A stretch of 64,000 bases of DNA from JANXQG01 sp964615095 (GTDB lineage: Bacteria; Planctomycetota; Planctomycetia; Pirellulales; Thermoguttaceae): assembly GCA_964615095.1 (NCBI GenBank), contig CAZTPX010000006.1, positions 1 through 64,000 on the forward strand, in the 5' to 3' direction. Below the pieces are notes generated by a model, which made no database searches, had not been told where the DNA came from, and saw only the letters and a list, made by a program, of their open reading frames with translations. The position numbers and the translations under genes were made by a program. Shown piece by piece: positions 49,912-58,533 of this stretch. Positions within the stretch are counted from its first letter, which is position 1, and each line of letters starts with the position of its first letter.

Positions 49912-51528
49912 CTATTCACGACGGGCGGCAACTGGCCGGGCTCTGGACGAAGGGGAGGATGCTGCTTCCACTGCCAGGATTGCCAACGAAGTCGTTTCCA
50001 CGTTTGCCATGCCGATCGGCTTGTCGGTCTTGTCGTAATCGGTGATCCAACCGCCATCTCTTCCTTGCTGGGCCAAGAGCCGCTCGAAGACAGCCGCCAG
50101 GGCGTTTGAGTGCTCCTCCAACCGGGCGGCGGCGAGGAGGGCCAGGGCCAGCTTGTACGTGGCATAAATGCCGCTCTTCTGCACAACTCGGTCATTGAGT
50201 CCTTTGCCGTCCCACATCGCCATTCCGTCTGCGAAATGCTGGCGTGCCTTGGCGGGCTCCTTCTCGGCCAAGGCAGCGAGGAACAACAGGTCAGCATATC
50301 CCTCCCAGCCATCGATCACATGGTTGGTCACGACTTCGGTCTTGATGAGCTTGCTGCCGATACGACGAACCTCGTTGAGTTGGAAATGGCGGAACGGCAA
50401 CGGATTCCTGGCCTCGCCAAAAACGATCTCGATCTTGCCGGATTCGGTGACCCCGAAGCTCTGAATGGCCTTGGTGATCTTCTCGGCGACGAGGGGATGG
50501 CTCTTTTTGAGCACCTTGGCCGCAAGGTAGTTGTCGTGGTAAAGCCAGTACGTCTTCGATCCCCGGAACTCCGGCAGCAGGCCGATGCCAGGGTCGAAAA
50601 GATCAGCGAGAAACTGCCGTGCCCTTGCGGCAGCCTCCGCAGGCCCGGCGGGTCGTTGAGCACGGATGCTCTGTACGGTCTGCCATGCGATCTCTTGCAG
50701 TACCTTCGCCTCGTCGGGTGGAAGCCGCATCAAGACCTTGGTTCCCTTCCTGAGTTCGCTCGGCAGTCCCACTGGGCTCTTGTCGAACAGCGTGGCATAG
50801 AACACGCAAGCTGCCAAGTAGGAGCCCTTGGGACTGGGATGGCTCTTATCGGGCTGATGAAGGACGAGCGTGGGATCGGCGGCCAACGCCTTCTTCCAGG
50901 CCACGCCGACTGGAGCGACCTGGGCATGCAGTTCCTTGGCGATGTCGAAGTATGCGCCATCAATCCCGCCGACCAGACCACGCTTATGTTTGCTGCACCA
51001 TTGTTCCAAGTCGATGTTCTTCGCCCCGCTCATCTGAAACATCGCCTTGGCGTAGTCGGGCGACGTTGTCGGATTTGCGCCGTCCTGCATTTGCGGAATG
51101 TGCTGCCGTGCCCAGGTCAAGTAGAGGACGGTCTTGGCCCCCTGTTTCTTGATCTCTGCGTCGAGAAATCGGGCATACTTGTGCGTAGACTCTGGATTGA
51201 GAGTCGATTGCAGGCTGTTCTCCTGAAGGACCACCACGTCCCATTTCCGCTCCCGGATTATCTCAAGGGCCTTCTTGTCCCTGGCATGTTGCTCAAGCGT
51301 ATATCCGCCAGGGAGGTACTGGCCGGTCTCGATCTTCCGGCCACCCGCAGCATCGGCAAGGCCCACGACAAGCGACGGCAGATCATTCACATAGGTGTAG
51401 CTGTTGCCGATGAAGAGTACCTTCAGCGGCTCGTCGGCCCGACCCCAGGCCGAGAGCGGGAGAAGGAGCAGGCATAGGACGGAAAATAACCTGCACCGAA
51501 AAAGGATGTCCGCCTTCACACTTGCCAT
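49912..51528 (-). CDS. Secreted SGNH hydrolase fused to a second, unassigned domain
   Basis: A 538-residue protein from ATG 51528, which overlaps the previous stop by one base. The signal peptide is CRLFSVLCLLLLPLSAWGRA. Residues about 35-275 form an SGNH esterase: LKVLFIGNSYTYVNDL holds the nucleophile Ser, VVVLQENSL is block III-like and DKSHPSPKGSYLAACVF carries the Asp-x-x-His pair. Residues about 300-538 (QFLADLFDPGIGLLPEFRG, YWLYHDNYLAAKVL, VETTSLAILAVE) form an alpha-helical toroid-like domain that I cannot name. SGNH members deacylate polysaccharides; the second domain may position the substrate. Confidence 0.8.
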   Translation of the reverse strand: MASVKADILFRCRLFSVLCLLLLPLSAWGRADEPLKVLFIGNSYTYVNDLPSLVVGLADAAGGRKIETGQYLPGGYTLEQHARDKKALEIIRERKWDVVVLQENSLQSTLNPESTHKYARFLDAEIKKQGAKTVLYLTWARQHIPQMQDGANPTTSPDYAKAMFQMSGAKNIDLEQWCSKHKRGLVGGIDGAYFDIAKELHAQVAPVGVAWKKALAADPTLVLHQPDKSHPSPKGSYLAACVFYATLFDKSPVGLPSELRKGTKVLMRLPPDEAKVLQEIAWQTVQSIRAQRPAGPAEAAARARQFLADLFDPGIGLLPEFRGSKTYWLYHDNYLAAKVLKKSHPLVAEKITKAIQSFGVTESGKIEIVFGEARNPLPFRHFQLNEVRRIGSKLIKTEVVTNHVIDGWEGYADLLFLAALAEKEPAKARQHFADGMAMWDGKGLNDRVVQKSGIYATYKLALALLAAARLEEHSNALAAVFERLLAQQGRDGGWITDYDKTDKPIGMANVETTSLAILAVEAASSPSSRARPVAARRE

Positions 51529-52400
51529 TATCGCTTTCCTTTCGATGGGTGAGGCAGGCTGCCTTTCACGTCCGGGATGCCCGCCAGGAAGATTGCATCG
51601 TGCTGGGTGTGATGGAAGCCTTCCAATACAAATTCGTTCCAATGATGCGTCCACGGCCCGTATTTCAGCAAGTCGTGCAGCCGTTGCGAATTATCCGGCC
51701 CCTCCAGGTCCAGCATGGCCCGGTTGAGATAAGCCGTCCAGTCGGCTTTGGTTGCCTGCGTCAGAATGTAAGGGGTGGTCAGGGTCACATGATAATCCAC
51801 CAAGTCCAGCAGCGGCGGGCAAAGCCGGACATACCAGAGTTCACCGGGCTTTCCTCCGTACCCCGCTGGACAGAAGCAGGACAATTTCCGGCCCGTGAGC
51901 AGTTCCTCAAGGTTGATCCTGCCGCCCACTGTGCCATATTGCTCGTAAATGCCCATGCGGGACTCTTGGAACTGGCGGACGGCCTCGATCATTCCAGCGT
52001 CCAAACCCAGTTGCTCCCCGAGGTCAATCAAGCAGGTGCCGATGGTTTCGTGGTCGCCGCCAAAGCGGAAATCGAAGAACGCCCAGGTCGTGAAGTAGCT
52101 GCGAGTCAGGGGACTCATGGGCGGCCCGTCGGGCATGTACTCTTCATCGGCATCCCCTATGGTCTTGGAATAGGACTTCAACTCAGGCAGGACGGACACG
52201 GACTCGGCGAAGACCGAGGCGATGTTCTGCACGGCAATATAGACGGCATGCAGCGGATCGTAGCCCTGTGTCACGAGCGATTGCACGTCATGCACACCTT
52301 TGGGGAGGGGGAGCGACTTCTTCAGTTTGGCTAGCTGCTGGCGATATTGGCTGGCCCAGACTTTGAACCTAGTCCCGAGTTTCTTGCTGATGCGTCCCAT
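51528..52400 (-). CDS. Conserved hypothetical protein
   Basis: A 290-residue soluble protein, starting MGRISKKLGTRFKVWASQYR. There is no signal peptide. Motifs of note are MSPLTRSYFTTWAFFDFRFG, GRKLSCFCPAGYGGKPGELWYVR and HHWNEFVLEGFHHTQHDAIF. I recognise no family. It sits between the SEC-C gene and the SGNH gene, coupled to the latter by a one-base overlap. Confidence 0.65.
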   Translation of the reverse strand: MGRISKKLGTRFKVWASQYRQQLAKLKKSLPLPKGVHDVQSLVTQGYDPLHAVYIAVQNIASVFAESVSVLPELKSYSKTIGDADEEYMPDGPPMSPLTRSYFTTWAFFDFRFGGDHETIGTCLIDLGEQLGLDAGMIEAVRQFQESRMGIYEQYGTVGGRINLEELLTGRKLSCFCPAGYGGKPGELWYVRLCPPLLDLVDYHVTLTTPYILTQATKADWTAYLNRAMLDLEGPDNSQRLHDLLKYGPWTHHWNEFVLEGFHHTQHDAIFLAGIPDVKGSLPHPSKGKR

Positions 52401-52409
52401 AAGAGTCCT

Positions 52410-53585
52410 TCAATCGAGCAAACCACCAGCCTGACGCTTGTTGAGACAGCATTTCTTGAACTTCTTGCCGCTACCACAGGGACACGGATCGTTGCGTCCA
52501 ACCTTCTTGCTGACCGGCAACGTCGGAGATTGCTCCTGACGCCTCAACGGCCTGTCATTTTCCAATGGCTCGTAGTCCTCTGGTGGCTCTTGCTTTCCTG
52601 ACAGTTCTTCCGTTCGAGCAAACTGGTCGTCGTCTTTCCAGTCATCATACCAGCGACGATAGTCCTCAAGAAGCCGCTCATTGCGGTCTTGTTTCAGCAG
52701 TTCAAGCAGCAAGACGGGTACTTCCCATTGCTCCTGGTCGTCCGTGACCCGGCAGACCAATCCGTACTCGTCATCGATGGGAAACTCGTCGCACATCCCG
52801 ATCACGGAAATCTTGCGGACAATCCGTCCCCTCCCGTCGTCGTAGGAATACTCGGCCCGAAAGGGAAACGCCAGATTCGCCTTGAGGTACTCGAAGTATT
52901 TCAGCAGGCTCGCTTTCCCGACCGCAGGTATGGCGTCGTCGGTCGTCAGCCCCAATGCCGCTCGGATGCGATCCTCGAATTCCTTCGCATCAAGCGGCTT
53001 AGTCTGGATGCTCGTCGGCTTCTCCAGAGGCAAGTCCTCGCCGAAGTCAGGATCGAGGTCTTCCTGGTAGACGCTCAGGTACTCGGCGTCAACGCCATCC
53101 CGTTCACATCGCCGTTTGTAGACCGGGTGGATCTGGTCAAGAGTCTGGCGGCTGAGCTTGACGGAGCAGTAGCCTTCTTCGCCCAGTTCGGTGATCGTGC
53201 CACACCAGCCGCCCAAGGGGAGATCCGAATAATCGGGATCGACCGTGCCATGCCGCACTCGAACATGGTCGCCCACTGCGAATTGCCGCTCTTCGCCCTT
53301 GAGATACCACTCGCCCAGGCCGGTCAGTTGCGCAAGACTCAGGGAGGGCTTCATCTCCTCCTCAAAGCACCGCCGCAGCATAGCAACGTCGTCGGACGTG
53401 AAGGACTCACCAAACGAGTTCCATAGATGCGCCTCGGACATTGGCCCCTGGATCATCATGTGCCAGAAGGTCTGGGCAAGTTGCTTGGCGACCGGTTCGC
53501 CAAATCGCTTGGCAGCCTCACCATTGACCAGGGGTGCGGCAAACCGCTGAAATGAGCCATCAAGTTCCTTCTGTGAAATCGACAT
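52410..53585 (-). CDS. SEC-C-motif protein with SH3-like segment
   Basis: A 391-residue protein. The start is ATG 53585, which has a GGAGGAAG site 5 bases upstream; an ATG at 53600 lacks one. VGRNDPCPCGSGKKFKKCC near the end is the zinc-binding SEC-C motif, known from SecA and many standalone proteins. QFAVGDHVRVRHGTVDPDY and WCGTITELGEEGYCSVKL form an SH3-like/KOW-like barrel. The central part is acidic and helical. The role is unknown; the pairing with the downstream hypothetical gene suggests an operon. Confidence 0.85.
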   Translation of the reverse strand: MSISQKELDGSFQRFAAPLVNGEAAKRFGEPVAKQLAQTFWHMMIQGPMSEAHLWNSFGESFTSDDVAMLRRCFEEEMKPSLSLAQLTGLGEWYLKGEERQFAVGDHVRVRHGTVDPDYSDLPLGGWCGTITELGEEGYCSVKLSRQTLDQIHPVYKRRCERDGVDAEYLSVYQEDLDPDFGEDLPLEKPTSIQTKPLDAKEFEDRIRAALGLTTDDAIPAVGKASLLKYFEYLKANLAFPFRAEYSYDDGRGRIVRKISVIGMCDEFPIDDEYGLVCRVTDDQEQWEVPVLLLELLKQDRNERLLEDYRRWYDDWKDDDQFARTEELSGKQEPPEDYEPLENDRPLRRQEQSPTLPVSKKVGRNDPCPCGSGKKFKKCCLNKRQAGGLLD

Positions 53586-53751
53586 AGATACTTCCTCCAT
53601 GATGCGAGAACTACTGGAAAATTATTGTTTACAGGCGGCGCAGGGACAAGTATGCGGGCCGAGGGTTCCCAAATGGACAAAACGCCCATACCAGCCCTGC
53701 CGGTGTGGGCGTCTGTTCTGAATTATATGAAGCGAGAGGAACCAGCCTGCC

Positions 53752-54240
53752 TCACGGCACAATCGCAAACACTCTCGCCGGAAAGCCTGAGCCCCCCTTC
53801 GGCTTGGGAAATGCCACGACCGCAATCGCCCCGGCCTCGGGCACCTTGTCAAGATTTGTCAGCAACTCGATCTGATAGTGATCGGTGCCCAGGATATAGG
53901 TTTCGAGCGAATAGTCGTCTTTCGACGTGGCTGTCCCCGGATCGGTGTCGGTCGTCTCGTGACCGCTGGCTGTGATCTTCCGCTCTTCGTACAAGTATTT
54001 CAGGACTTCCTTGCTCCAACCAGGGTAGTGGGCCACGCCCTTGGCATCTTCGTTCCGCATGGCCTTGACATCCGGCCACCGCTTGGACCAGTCGGTTCGC
54101 ATGGCGACGAAAGCACCCTCCGGGATCGGCCCGTGGCGGCGTTCCCAGGCTTTCTCGGCCACCGCACAGAGTGGGCAAAGCCTCGCCTCGGTATCGCCCC
54201 AAAACGTATGTCCGCAGTGTTCGCACTTCCTGACAATCAT
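53752..54240 (-). CDS. C-terminal half of a cyclase/kynurenine-formamidase-like protein joined to a zinc ribbon
   Basis: A 162-residue protein. Residues 6-25 hold Cys6, Cys9, Cys22 and Cys25 (CEHCG and CPLC), a zinc ribbon of the rubredoxin/FmdB sort. From about residue 35 it matches the second half of cyclase-family proteins: GAFVAMRTDWSKRWPD, HYPGWSKEVLKYL, GHETTDTDPG, YQIELLTNLDKVPEAGAI and PKPKGGSGFPARVFAI. Full proteins have about 250 residues, and their metal site (HxGTHxDxPxH) lies in the N-terminal half that is missing here. It is therefore either a deletion chimera or a new-function protein. Confidence 0.75.
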   Translation of the reverse strand: MIVRKCEHCGHTFWGDTEARLCPLCAVAEKAWERRHGPIPEGAFVAMRTDWSKRWPDVKAMRNEDAKGVAHYPGWSKEVLKYLYEERKITASGHETTDTDPGTATSKDDYSLETYILGTDHYQIELLTNLDKVPEAGAIAVVAFPKPKGGSGFPARVFAIVP

Positions 54241-54545
54241 GGTCTACTTCCTTGTAAAAAATCCCATCGTACTAAATCGTGGACACAACGAAAGCCTCCC
54301 ACCCAAAAGCATCAGGCGGTCTTTGTCCGCAAGTCCCACGCAGGAAAACGCCCCGGCCCGAAGCAACTGGACTGGGGAAGTTCTCGAATACAACTCGACT
54401 GCATTTACTCTTCCCCCGGCTAGACGACGTGAGCTGGCCAGTATACAGTTACTCGCTCGGGCCGTGACCATCGCGATCGTCCCAGCGATTCCGTTACAAG
54501 TGAACCTAATCACCCCCTATAGTTTCTTCAAAACAAGGATGCAAA
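54241..54545. other. Intergenic stretch, nothing recognised
   Basis: About 305 bases with only chance open frames. It leads into the 17-base tandem repeats. Confidence 0.45.
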
Positions 54546-54863
54546 TTGAGTATTTCCTTCACCACCGTCGTTCCGTCCAACAAGTCGTTCCGTCCAAGAA
54601 GTCGTTCCGTCCAACAAGTCGTTCCGTCCAACAATCTGACCAAAGTGCCGTACAAAAATGTGGGCCAGTTGGATGAAGTCCCTGTCGTGGTCGGGGGTGC
54701 TGACGACGAGGACGAAGCGGATGACGAGGACGATCTCGATGCGGATGACGACGAAGAAGATGAGGATGAGGACGAGGAGCTTGATGACGAGGATCTCGAC
54801 TACGACTGGAAAGAAGTCGATGACGATGATGAAGAGGAAGAGGACGACGAAGAGGATGAGTAA
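54546..54863 (+). CDS. Small protein with very acidic C-terminal tail
   Basis: A possible 105-residue protein with a TTG start at 54546. Its first 30 residues are encoded by the tandem repeats. KVPYKNVGQLDEVPVVVGG is the one conserved-looking segment, of a kind I associate with planctomycete acidic-tail proteins. The last 55 residues are almost only Asp and Glu. The true start is unsure; the acidic tail may mimic nucleic acid or bind basic proteins. Confidence 0.5.
   Translation: MSISFTTVVPSNKSFRPRSRSVQQVVPSNNLTKVPYKNVGQLDEVPVVVGGADDEDEADDEDDLDADDDEEDEDEDEELDDEDLDYDWKEVDDDDEEEEDDEEDE
54567..54634 (+). repeat. Four tandem copies of a 17-base unit
   Basis: GTCGTTCCGTCCAACAA occurs at 54567-54583, 54584-54600 (one C to G change), 54601-54617 and 54618-54634. 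As 17 is not a multiple of 3, each copy is read in a different frame of the acidic ORF, and copy-number change would shift its frame. Confidence 0.85.
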
Positions 54864-54999
54864 TCGTCTTTGGACTGCCGGGACTTCAACGCTAAGGCGA
54901 TGCGGAGTGTGTCTGTCTGGCTTTTTCGTTTCTAATTCGCGAGCCTCCCTCGGTCTTCGGGCCGTTGACAGTCTGCTTTCCGGCCGATAAGGTTAGAGC

Positions 55000-55464
55000 A
55001 TGGAATTCACGAAGGAAGGCATTCACGTTGGTCCCGCCCGGCATGGTCTGGGGGTTTTTGCTCTGCGCCCATTCGCCGCCGGCGATTACATCGGTCCGAT
55101 CCAAGGCGAGATCGTGACGGACCCAGAGTACGGTTCGGAATACGGTATCGACCTTGGCGATGGCGATCGAACATTAGAGCCTGCCGCCCCGTTCCGCTTC
55201 CTCAATCATAGTTGTCAACCCAACTCTGCGCTGGTCATCGACGACGAAGACAATGCTGATGGAAATCCCGCTGATCCGCGTGTGTGGCTGGAAATCCTCA
55301 GCGAGATTGCCGCGGGCGAACCGATGACCATCGACTACTCCTGGCCTGCCGATGCGGCGATTGCTTGTCAGTGTGGTACGGCGCGTTGCCGGGGATGGAT
55401 CGTGGCGGAAGAGGAGCTTGATGCGGTCGTCTCCGCTCAACAGGGCTCCTTGGTGGCCACCTGA
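55000..55464 (+). CDS. SET-domain protein (lysine methyltransferase-like)
   Basis: A 154-residue protein, MEFTKEGIHVGPARHGLGVF at the start. PFAAGDYIGPIQGEI is SET motif I, RFLNHSCQPNSAL the NHSCxPN motif, EPMTIDYSW the catalytic Tyr segment and CQCGTARCRGWI the Cys-rich post-SET zinc site. All key elements for protein lysine methylation are present. Bacterial SET proteins can act on host or own proteins. It follows the acidic protein, itself a possible partner. Confidence 0.9.
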   Translation: MEFTKEGIHVGPARHGLGVFALRPFAAGDYIGPIQGEIVTDPEYGSEYGIDLGDGDRTLEPAAPFRFLNHSCQPNSALVIDDEDNADGNPADPRVWLEILSEIAAGEPMTIDYSWPADAAIACQCGTARCRGWIVAEEELDAVVSAQQGSLVAT

Positions 55465-55520
55465 TCTAGTCCCATCCAGTGAATGGGTCGCAGCTACCGC
55501 AGACACCCCAAATGAAATAA

Positions 55521-55548
55521 CCCTCCCAAGGCAAGCGCCGGGGGAGGG
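55521..55548. terminator. Possible terminator hairpin
   Basis: CCCTCCC (55521-55527) pairs with GGGAGGG (55542-55548), with an inner GGC/GCC pair. It lies between the convergent SET gene and the next minus-strand gene. A T-tract is lacking, so confidence is low. Confidence 0.35.
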
Positions 55549-55588
55549 CTAAGCATACTGACATGACTCTCATTGTTTTTGATCGGTC

Positions 55589-55879
55589 TCAAGCGGCTTG
55601 TTTCTTTTCAGCATCTTCCAAGCTCACCGACTTCAGCAATTTGCCGGTCTCGTCGTAGAACTCGATTTCCTTCGTGCCCGCCAGCACAACCGCTTGCATC
55701 CCGCCGCAACGATAGCGGTGGCCGATAAAATATCTGTCCTTGATCAGGATCGTCCGGGTGAGGGAGGCTTCCGACGCCCCCAGTTCCGCGAAATTCTTCG
55801 CCAGCAGTTGGTGGAGAGAATCTGGCGTGTGCCTTCGTCCATGCTGCCGCTCTTTTGAGTAGATATAGCGAATCGGCAT
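55589..55879 (-). CDS. Hypothetical protein of a planctomycete type
   Basis: A 96-residue protein from ATG 55879 (MPIRYIYSKERQHGRRHTPD). HQLLAKNFAELGASEASLTR, ILIKDRYFIGHRYRCGGMQA and KEIEFYDETGKLLKSVSLED are the conserved parts. I recognise similar hypothetical proteins in planctomycetes; the function is unknown. The upstream extension to 55990 is unlikely to be coding. Confidence 0.65.
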   Translation of the reverse strand: MPIRYIYSKERQHGRRHTPDSLHQLLAKNFAELGASEASLTRTILIKDRYFIGHRYRCGGMQAVVLAGTKEIEFYDETGKLLKSVSLEDAEKKQAA

Positions 55880-56314
55880 CAGCGACGATCTTGAACAAGA
55901 TGGAAGGCCCGCCTCGCCACAACCGGCAAAGATCGCCCATTTTTCCAGCGGGGAACGCCCTGGTCGGTCTTGACCCGCTGAACCAATCACCGTATTCTTC
56001 CGTCAGCATGAAGGCTCCCAGACGCCACTGGTGGGCATCTCGCGGACGCAGACTGTCCAATCGCTCCCGAAGAAGTAAGTATCCTTCGTCCCCCCTTGGA
56101 CGCTTGCTTTTCGGGAGTTTTTTTGCGCCCGGAGTTCAATCCCAATACATGGAGTTGCGCACCGGGTTCCGAGGCAAGACCGGCCGCGGCTGGACCACTG
56201 GTGTCAGCGAACCGGTGGCAGTACCCTACTGGCGAAAAGGCTCTCGGGCGCGTATCCTGGGTAGTATCGGGATTCCAATCAGGTGATGTTTGGTTCTGGC
56301 TGAGGAAATGTGGG
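55880..56314. other. Divergent intergenic region
   Basis: About 435 bases with no supported gene. It contains an 8-base inverted repeat (56064-56071 and 56110-56117) followed by seven T residues; with a 38-base loop it is only a doubtful terminator. Confidence 0.4.
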
Positions 56315-57208
56315 ATGAAGTTGGCACGCATTTTGGTGTTCGGTCTGGCGATATTTCTGACCTGGGTGAATCTGGCGATCGCCGAGCAGCGTCCAGCTCC
56401 GCCCAAGCTGCCAGAGACTGATGCCGGCAAGACGGATCGCATGGTGCAGCCGATCCCGCCCGTCATTGATTTGGCCAAGCAGTTGCCTTGCACGGTCGAT
56501 TTCTTCGACGTTGACCGGTGTCATGCGTTTCTTATTCGACCCAAGGGCAAGGTTCCGACTTCGCCAATGCCCTGGGTTTGGTATGCCCCGGTTATCGGCC
56601 ACCCGAACACCAGCCACGCCTGGTTGCTCAAACAGTGGCTGGAAAAGGGGATCGGCATGGCAGGTGTCGATGTGGGAGAGTCGTTTGGCAGCCCTCAAGG
56701 ACGAAAGGTCTACACGGCATTGTGGGAGGCACTTACCACCCGCTACAAGATGTCCGAGAGGCCCTGCCTGTTGCCCCAGAGCCGCGGCGGGCTGATGCTC
56801 TACAACTGGGCCGCGGAGAATCCCACGCACGTGGCCTGCATCGTCGGGATCTATACCGTGTGCGACCTGCGGAGCTATCCTGGGTTACAGCAAGCGTGCG
56901 GCACCTACGGCCTGAGCGCGGCCGAACTGGAGGCTCACCTTGCCGAGCACAACCCGATCGACCGGCTTTCTCCACTGGCCAAGGCCGGTGTGCCGATCTT
57001 GCACATTCACGGTGATGCCGACAAGGTAGTCCCGCTGGAGAAAAACGCGGGCGAACTGGCCCGTCGCTACCGCGCGCTGGGCGGTCAAGTACAGTTGATC
57101 GTCGTTCCCGGCAAGGGGCACCAGGTCTGTGACGAGTTTTTCCATTGCCGGGAACTCGTGGACTTCGTGATCGCACACTGCAATTCGATCAAGGAACCCC
57201 CCCGGTGA
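56315..57208 (+). CDS. Secreted alpha/beta hydrolase
   Basis: A 297-residue protein from ATG 56315 with a signal peptide (LARILVFGLAIFLTWVNLAIA). PWVWYAPVIGHPNTSHAWLL forms the oxyanion side, LLPQSRGGLMLYNWA carries the nucleophile Ser in a QSRGG elbow, HIHGDADKVVPL the Asp and VPGKGHQV the His. It belongs with planctomycete prolyl-oligopeptidase-like esterases. The substrate is unknown. DUF2891 follows. Confidence 0.85.
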   Translation: MKLARILVFGLAIFLTWVNLAIAEQRPAPPKLPETDAGKTDRMVQPIPPVIDLAKQLPCTVDFFDVDRCHAFLIRPKGKVPTSPMPWVWYAPVIGHPNTSHAWLLKQWLEKGIGMAGVDVGESFGSPQGRKVYTALWEALTTRYKMSERPCLLPQSRGGLMLYNWAAENPTHVACIVGIYTVCDLRSYPGLQQACGTYGLSAAELEAHLAEHNPIDRLSPLAKAGVPILHIHGDADKVVPLEKNAGELARRYRALGGQVQLIVVPGKGHQVCDEFFHCRELVDFVIAHCNSIKEPPR

Positions 57209-57269
57209 GCCGAGCGAGGCCGCTGTGGTCAAGACGCGAATGTCAGCCACCAGAGAGGACTAGAAAGCG

Positions 57270-58433
57270 ATGGTAGCCAATATCATGATGAGAACGAACT
57301 TGAAACTGTACGTCCCATTGCTCTTGTGTCTGCTGCTCGCCTCGACGGTACGTGCACAGACGCGCCCCTCGGCTCCGCCGGCGCCGGCACAACCGGGTAA
57401 TCTGACCGTGAAGGCAACCTTGAAACTGAGCCGGGAACAAGCATCCTCGTTTGCACGCCTAGCCCTCAAGGGTATTCAGAAAGAATACCCGAACAAACCG
57501 GAACACGTCCTCAACAGTGAGGCGGACATTCAGGGGCCGCGGACGTTGCACCCCGCGTTCTACGGGTCTTTCGATTGGCACTCGTCGGTTCACAGCCATT
57601 GGATGCTGGTACGTTTGCTGCGATTGTTCTCCGACCTGCCGGAGGGGCCACAGATCCGCGTCGTCCTGGCGAACAATCTGACTGCCAAGAACCTCCAGAT
57701 CGAGGCCGACTACTTCGCCCAACCGAACCACCAGACCTTCGAGCGGACTTATGGCTGGGCCTGGCTACTGAAGCTGGCCGAGGAACTCCGCGGTTGGGAC
57801 GATCCAGAAGGTCGGCAGTGGTCCCGGAACCTGCAACCGCTGGTCGATGCGATCGTGACGCGATACCTGACCTTCCTCCCCAAACAGACCTATCCGATCC
57901 GTAGCGGGGTCCATCCCAACACGGCGTTCGGGCTGGCATTCGCCCTCGACTATGCGCGGGCAGCGGGCCACAAGCCCCTCCGTGACCTGATCGACGAGCG
58001 GAGCCGGCTCTATTTCGCCGCCGATGTTGGGATTCCAGCGGCATGGGAACCGAGTGGCGCGGACTTCTTTTCGCCCAGCTTGATGGAGGCGGACCTGATG
58101 CGGCGGGTGCTGCCGCCGGCCGAGTTTCGTGTCTGGTTGGGGCGGTTCCTTCCGGGCATGGCCCGCGGCGAACCCAAATCGCTGTTCACGCCGGCCGAGG
58201 TGACCGACCGCTGTGATCTGCAACTTGTGCATTTGGACGGTGTCAACCTGAGTCGGGCGTGGTGTATGCAAAGCATTGCCACAGCGCTCCCCGAGGACGA
58301 TCCCGCCAGGAAGGTGCTGGCTGATTCTGCCACCCAGCACGCAGAAACAGCCCTCCGTCATGTTGGCAGTGGTGAGTATGCTGGGGAACACTGGCTGGCT
58401 TCGTTCGCCGTCTACCTACTTTCCGAGCCGTGA
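57270..58433 (+). CDS. DUF2891 family secreted protein
   Basis: A 387-residue protein with a signal peptide (LKLYVPLLLCLLLASTVRA). FARLALKGIQKEYPNKPEHV, LHPAFYGSFDWHSSVHSHWM, RTYGWAWLLKLAEEL and SGVHPNTAFGLAFALDYAR are the DUF2891 hallmarks, which together suggest an alpha/alpha barrel with a His/Asp-rich cleft. EHWLASFAVYLL closes the domain. The function is unknown. Confidence 0.92.
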   Translation: MVANIMMRTNLKLYVPLLLCLLLASTVRAQTRPSAPPAPAQPGNLTVKATLKLSREQASSFARLALKGIQKEYPNKPEHVLNSEADIQGPRTLHPAFYGSFDWHSSVHSHWMLVRLLRLFSDLPEGPQIRVVLANNLTAKNLQIEADYFAQPNHQTFERTYGWAWLLKLAEELRGWDDPEGRQWSRNLQPLVDAIVTRYLTFLPKQTYPIRSGVHPNTAFGLAFALDYARAAGHKPLRDLIDERSRLYFAADVGIPAAWEPSGADFFSPSLMEADLMRRVLPPAEFRVWLGRFLPGMARGEPKSLFTPAEVTDRCDLQLVHLDGVNLSRAWCMQSIATALPEDDPARKVLADSATQHAETALRHVGSGEYAGEHWLASFAVYLLSEP

Positions 58434-58533
58434 ACTATTCAGCGGTATCCGCCGTGGCTTTACCCGACGGGGCAGCGGCCCGATCCTCGGCGGAAAGCCC
58501 ACACCGACCTGAACCAAGACAGGGAATCCGACT

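Noticed and set aside
54567..54634. CRISPR-like repeat array
   Set aside because: The units are directly adjacent without spacers and there are no cas genes.
56064..56124. Inverted repeat CTCCCGAA/TTCGGGAG followed by seven T residues
   Set aside because: The loop of about 38 bases is too long for a usual terminator and no gene ends just upstream on the plus strand.
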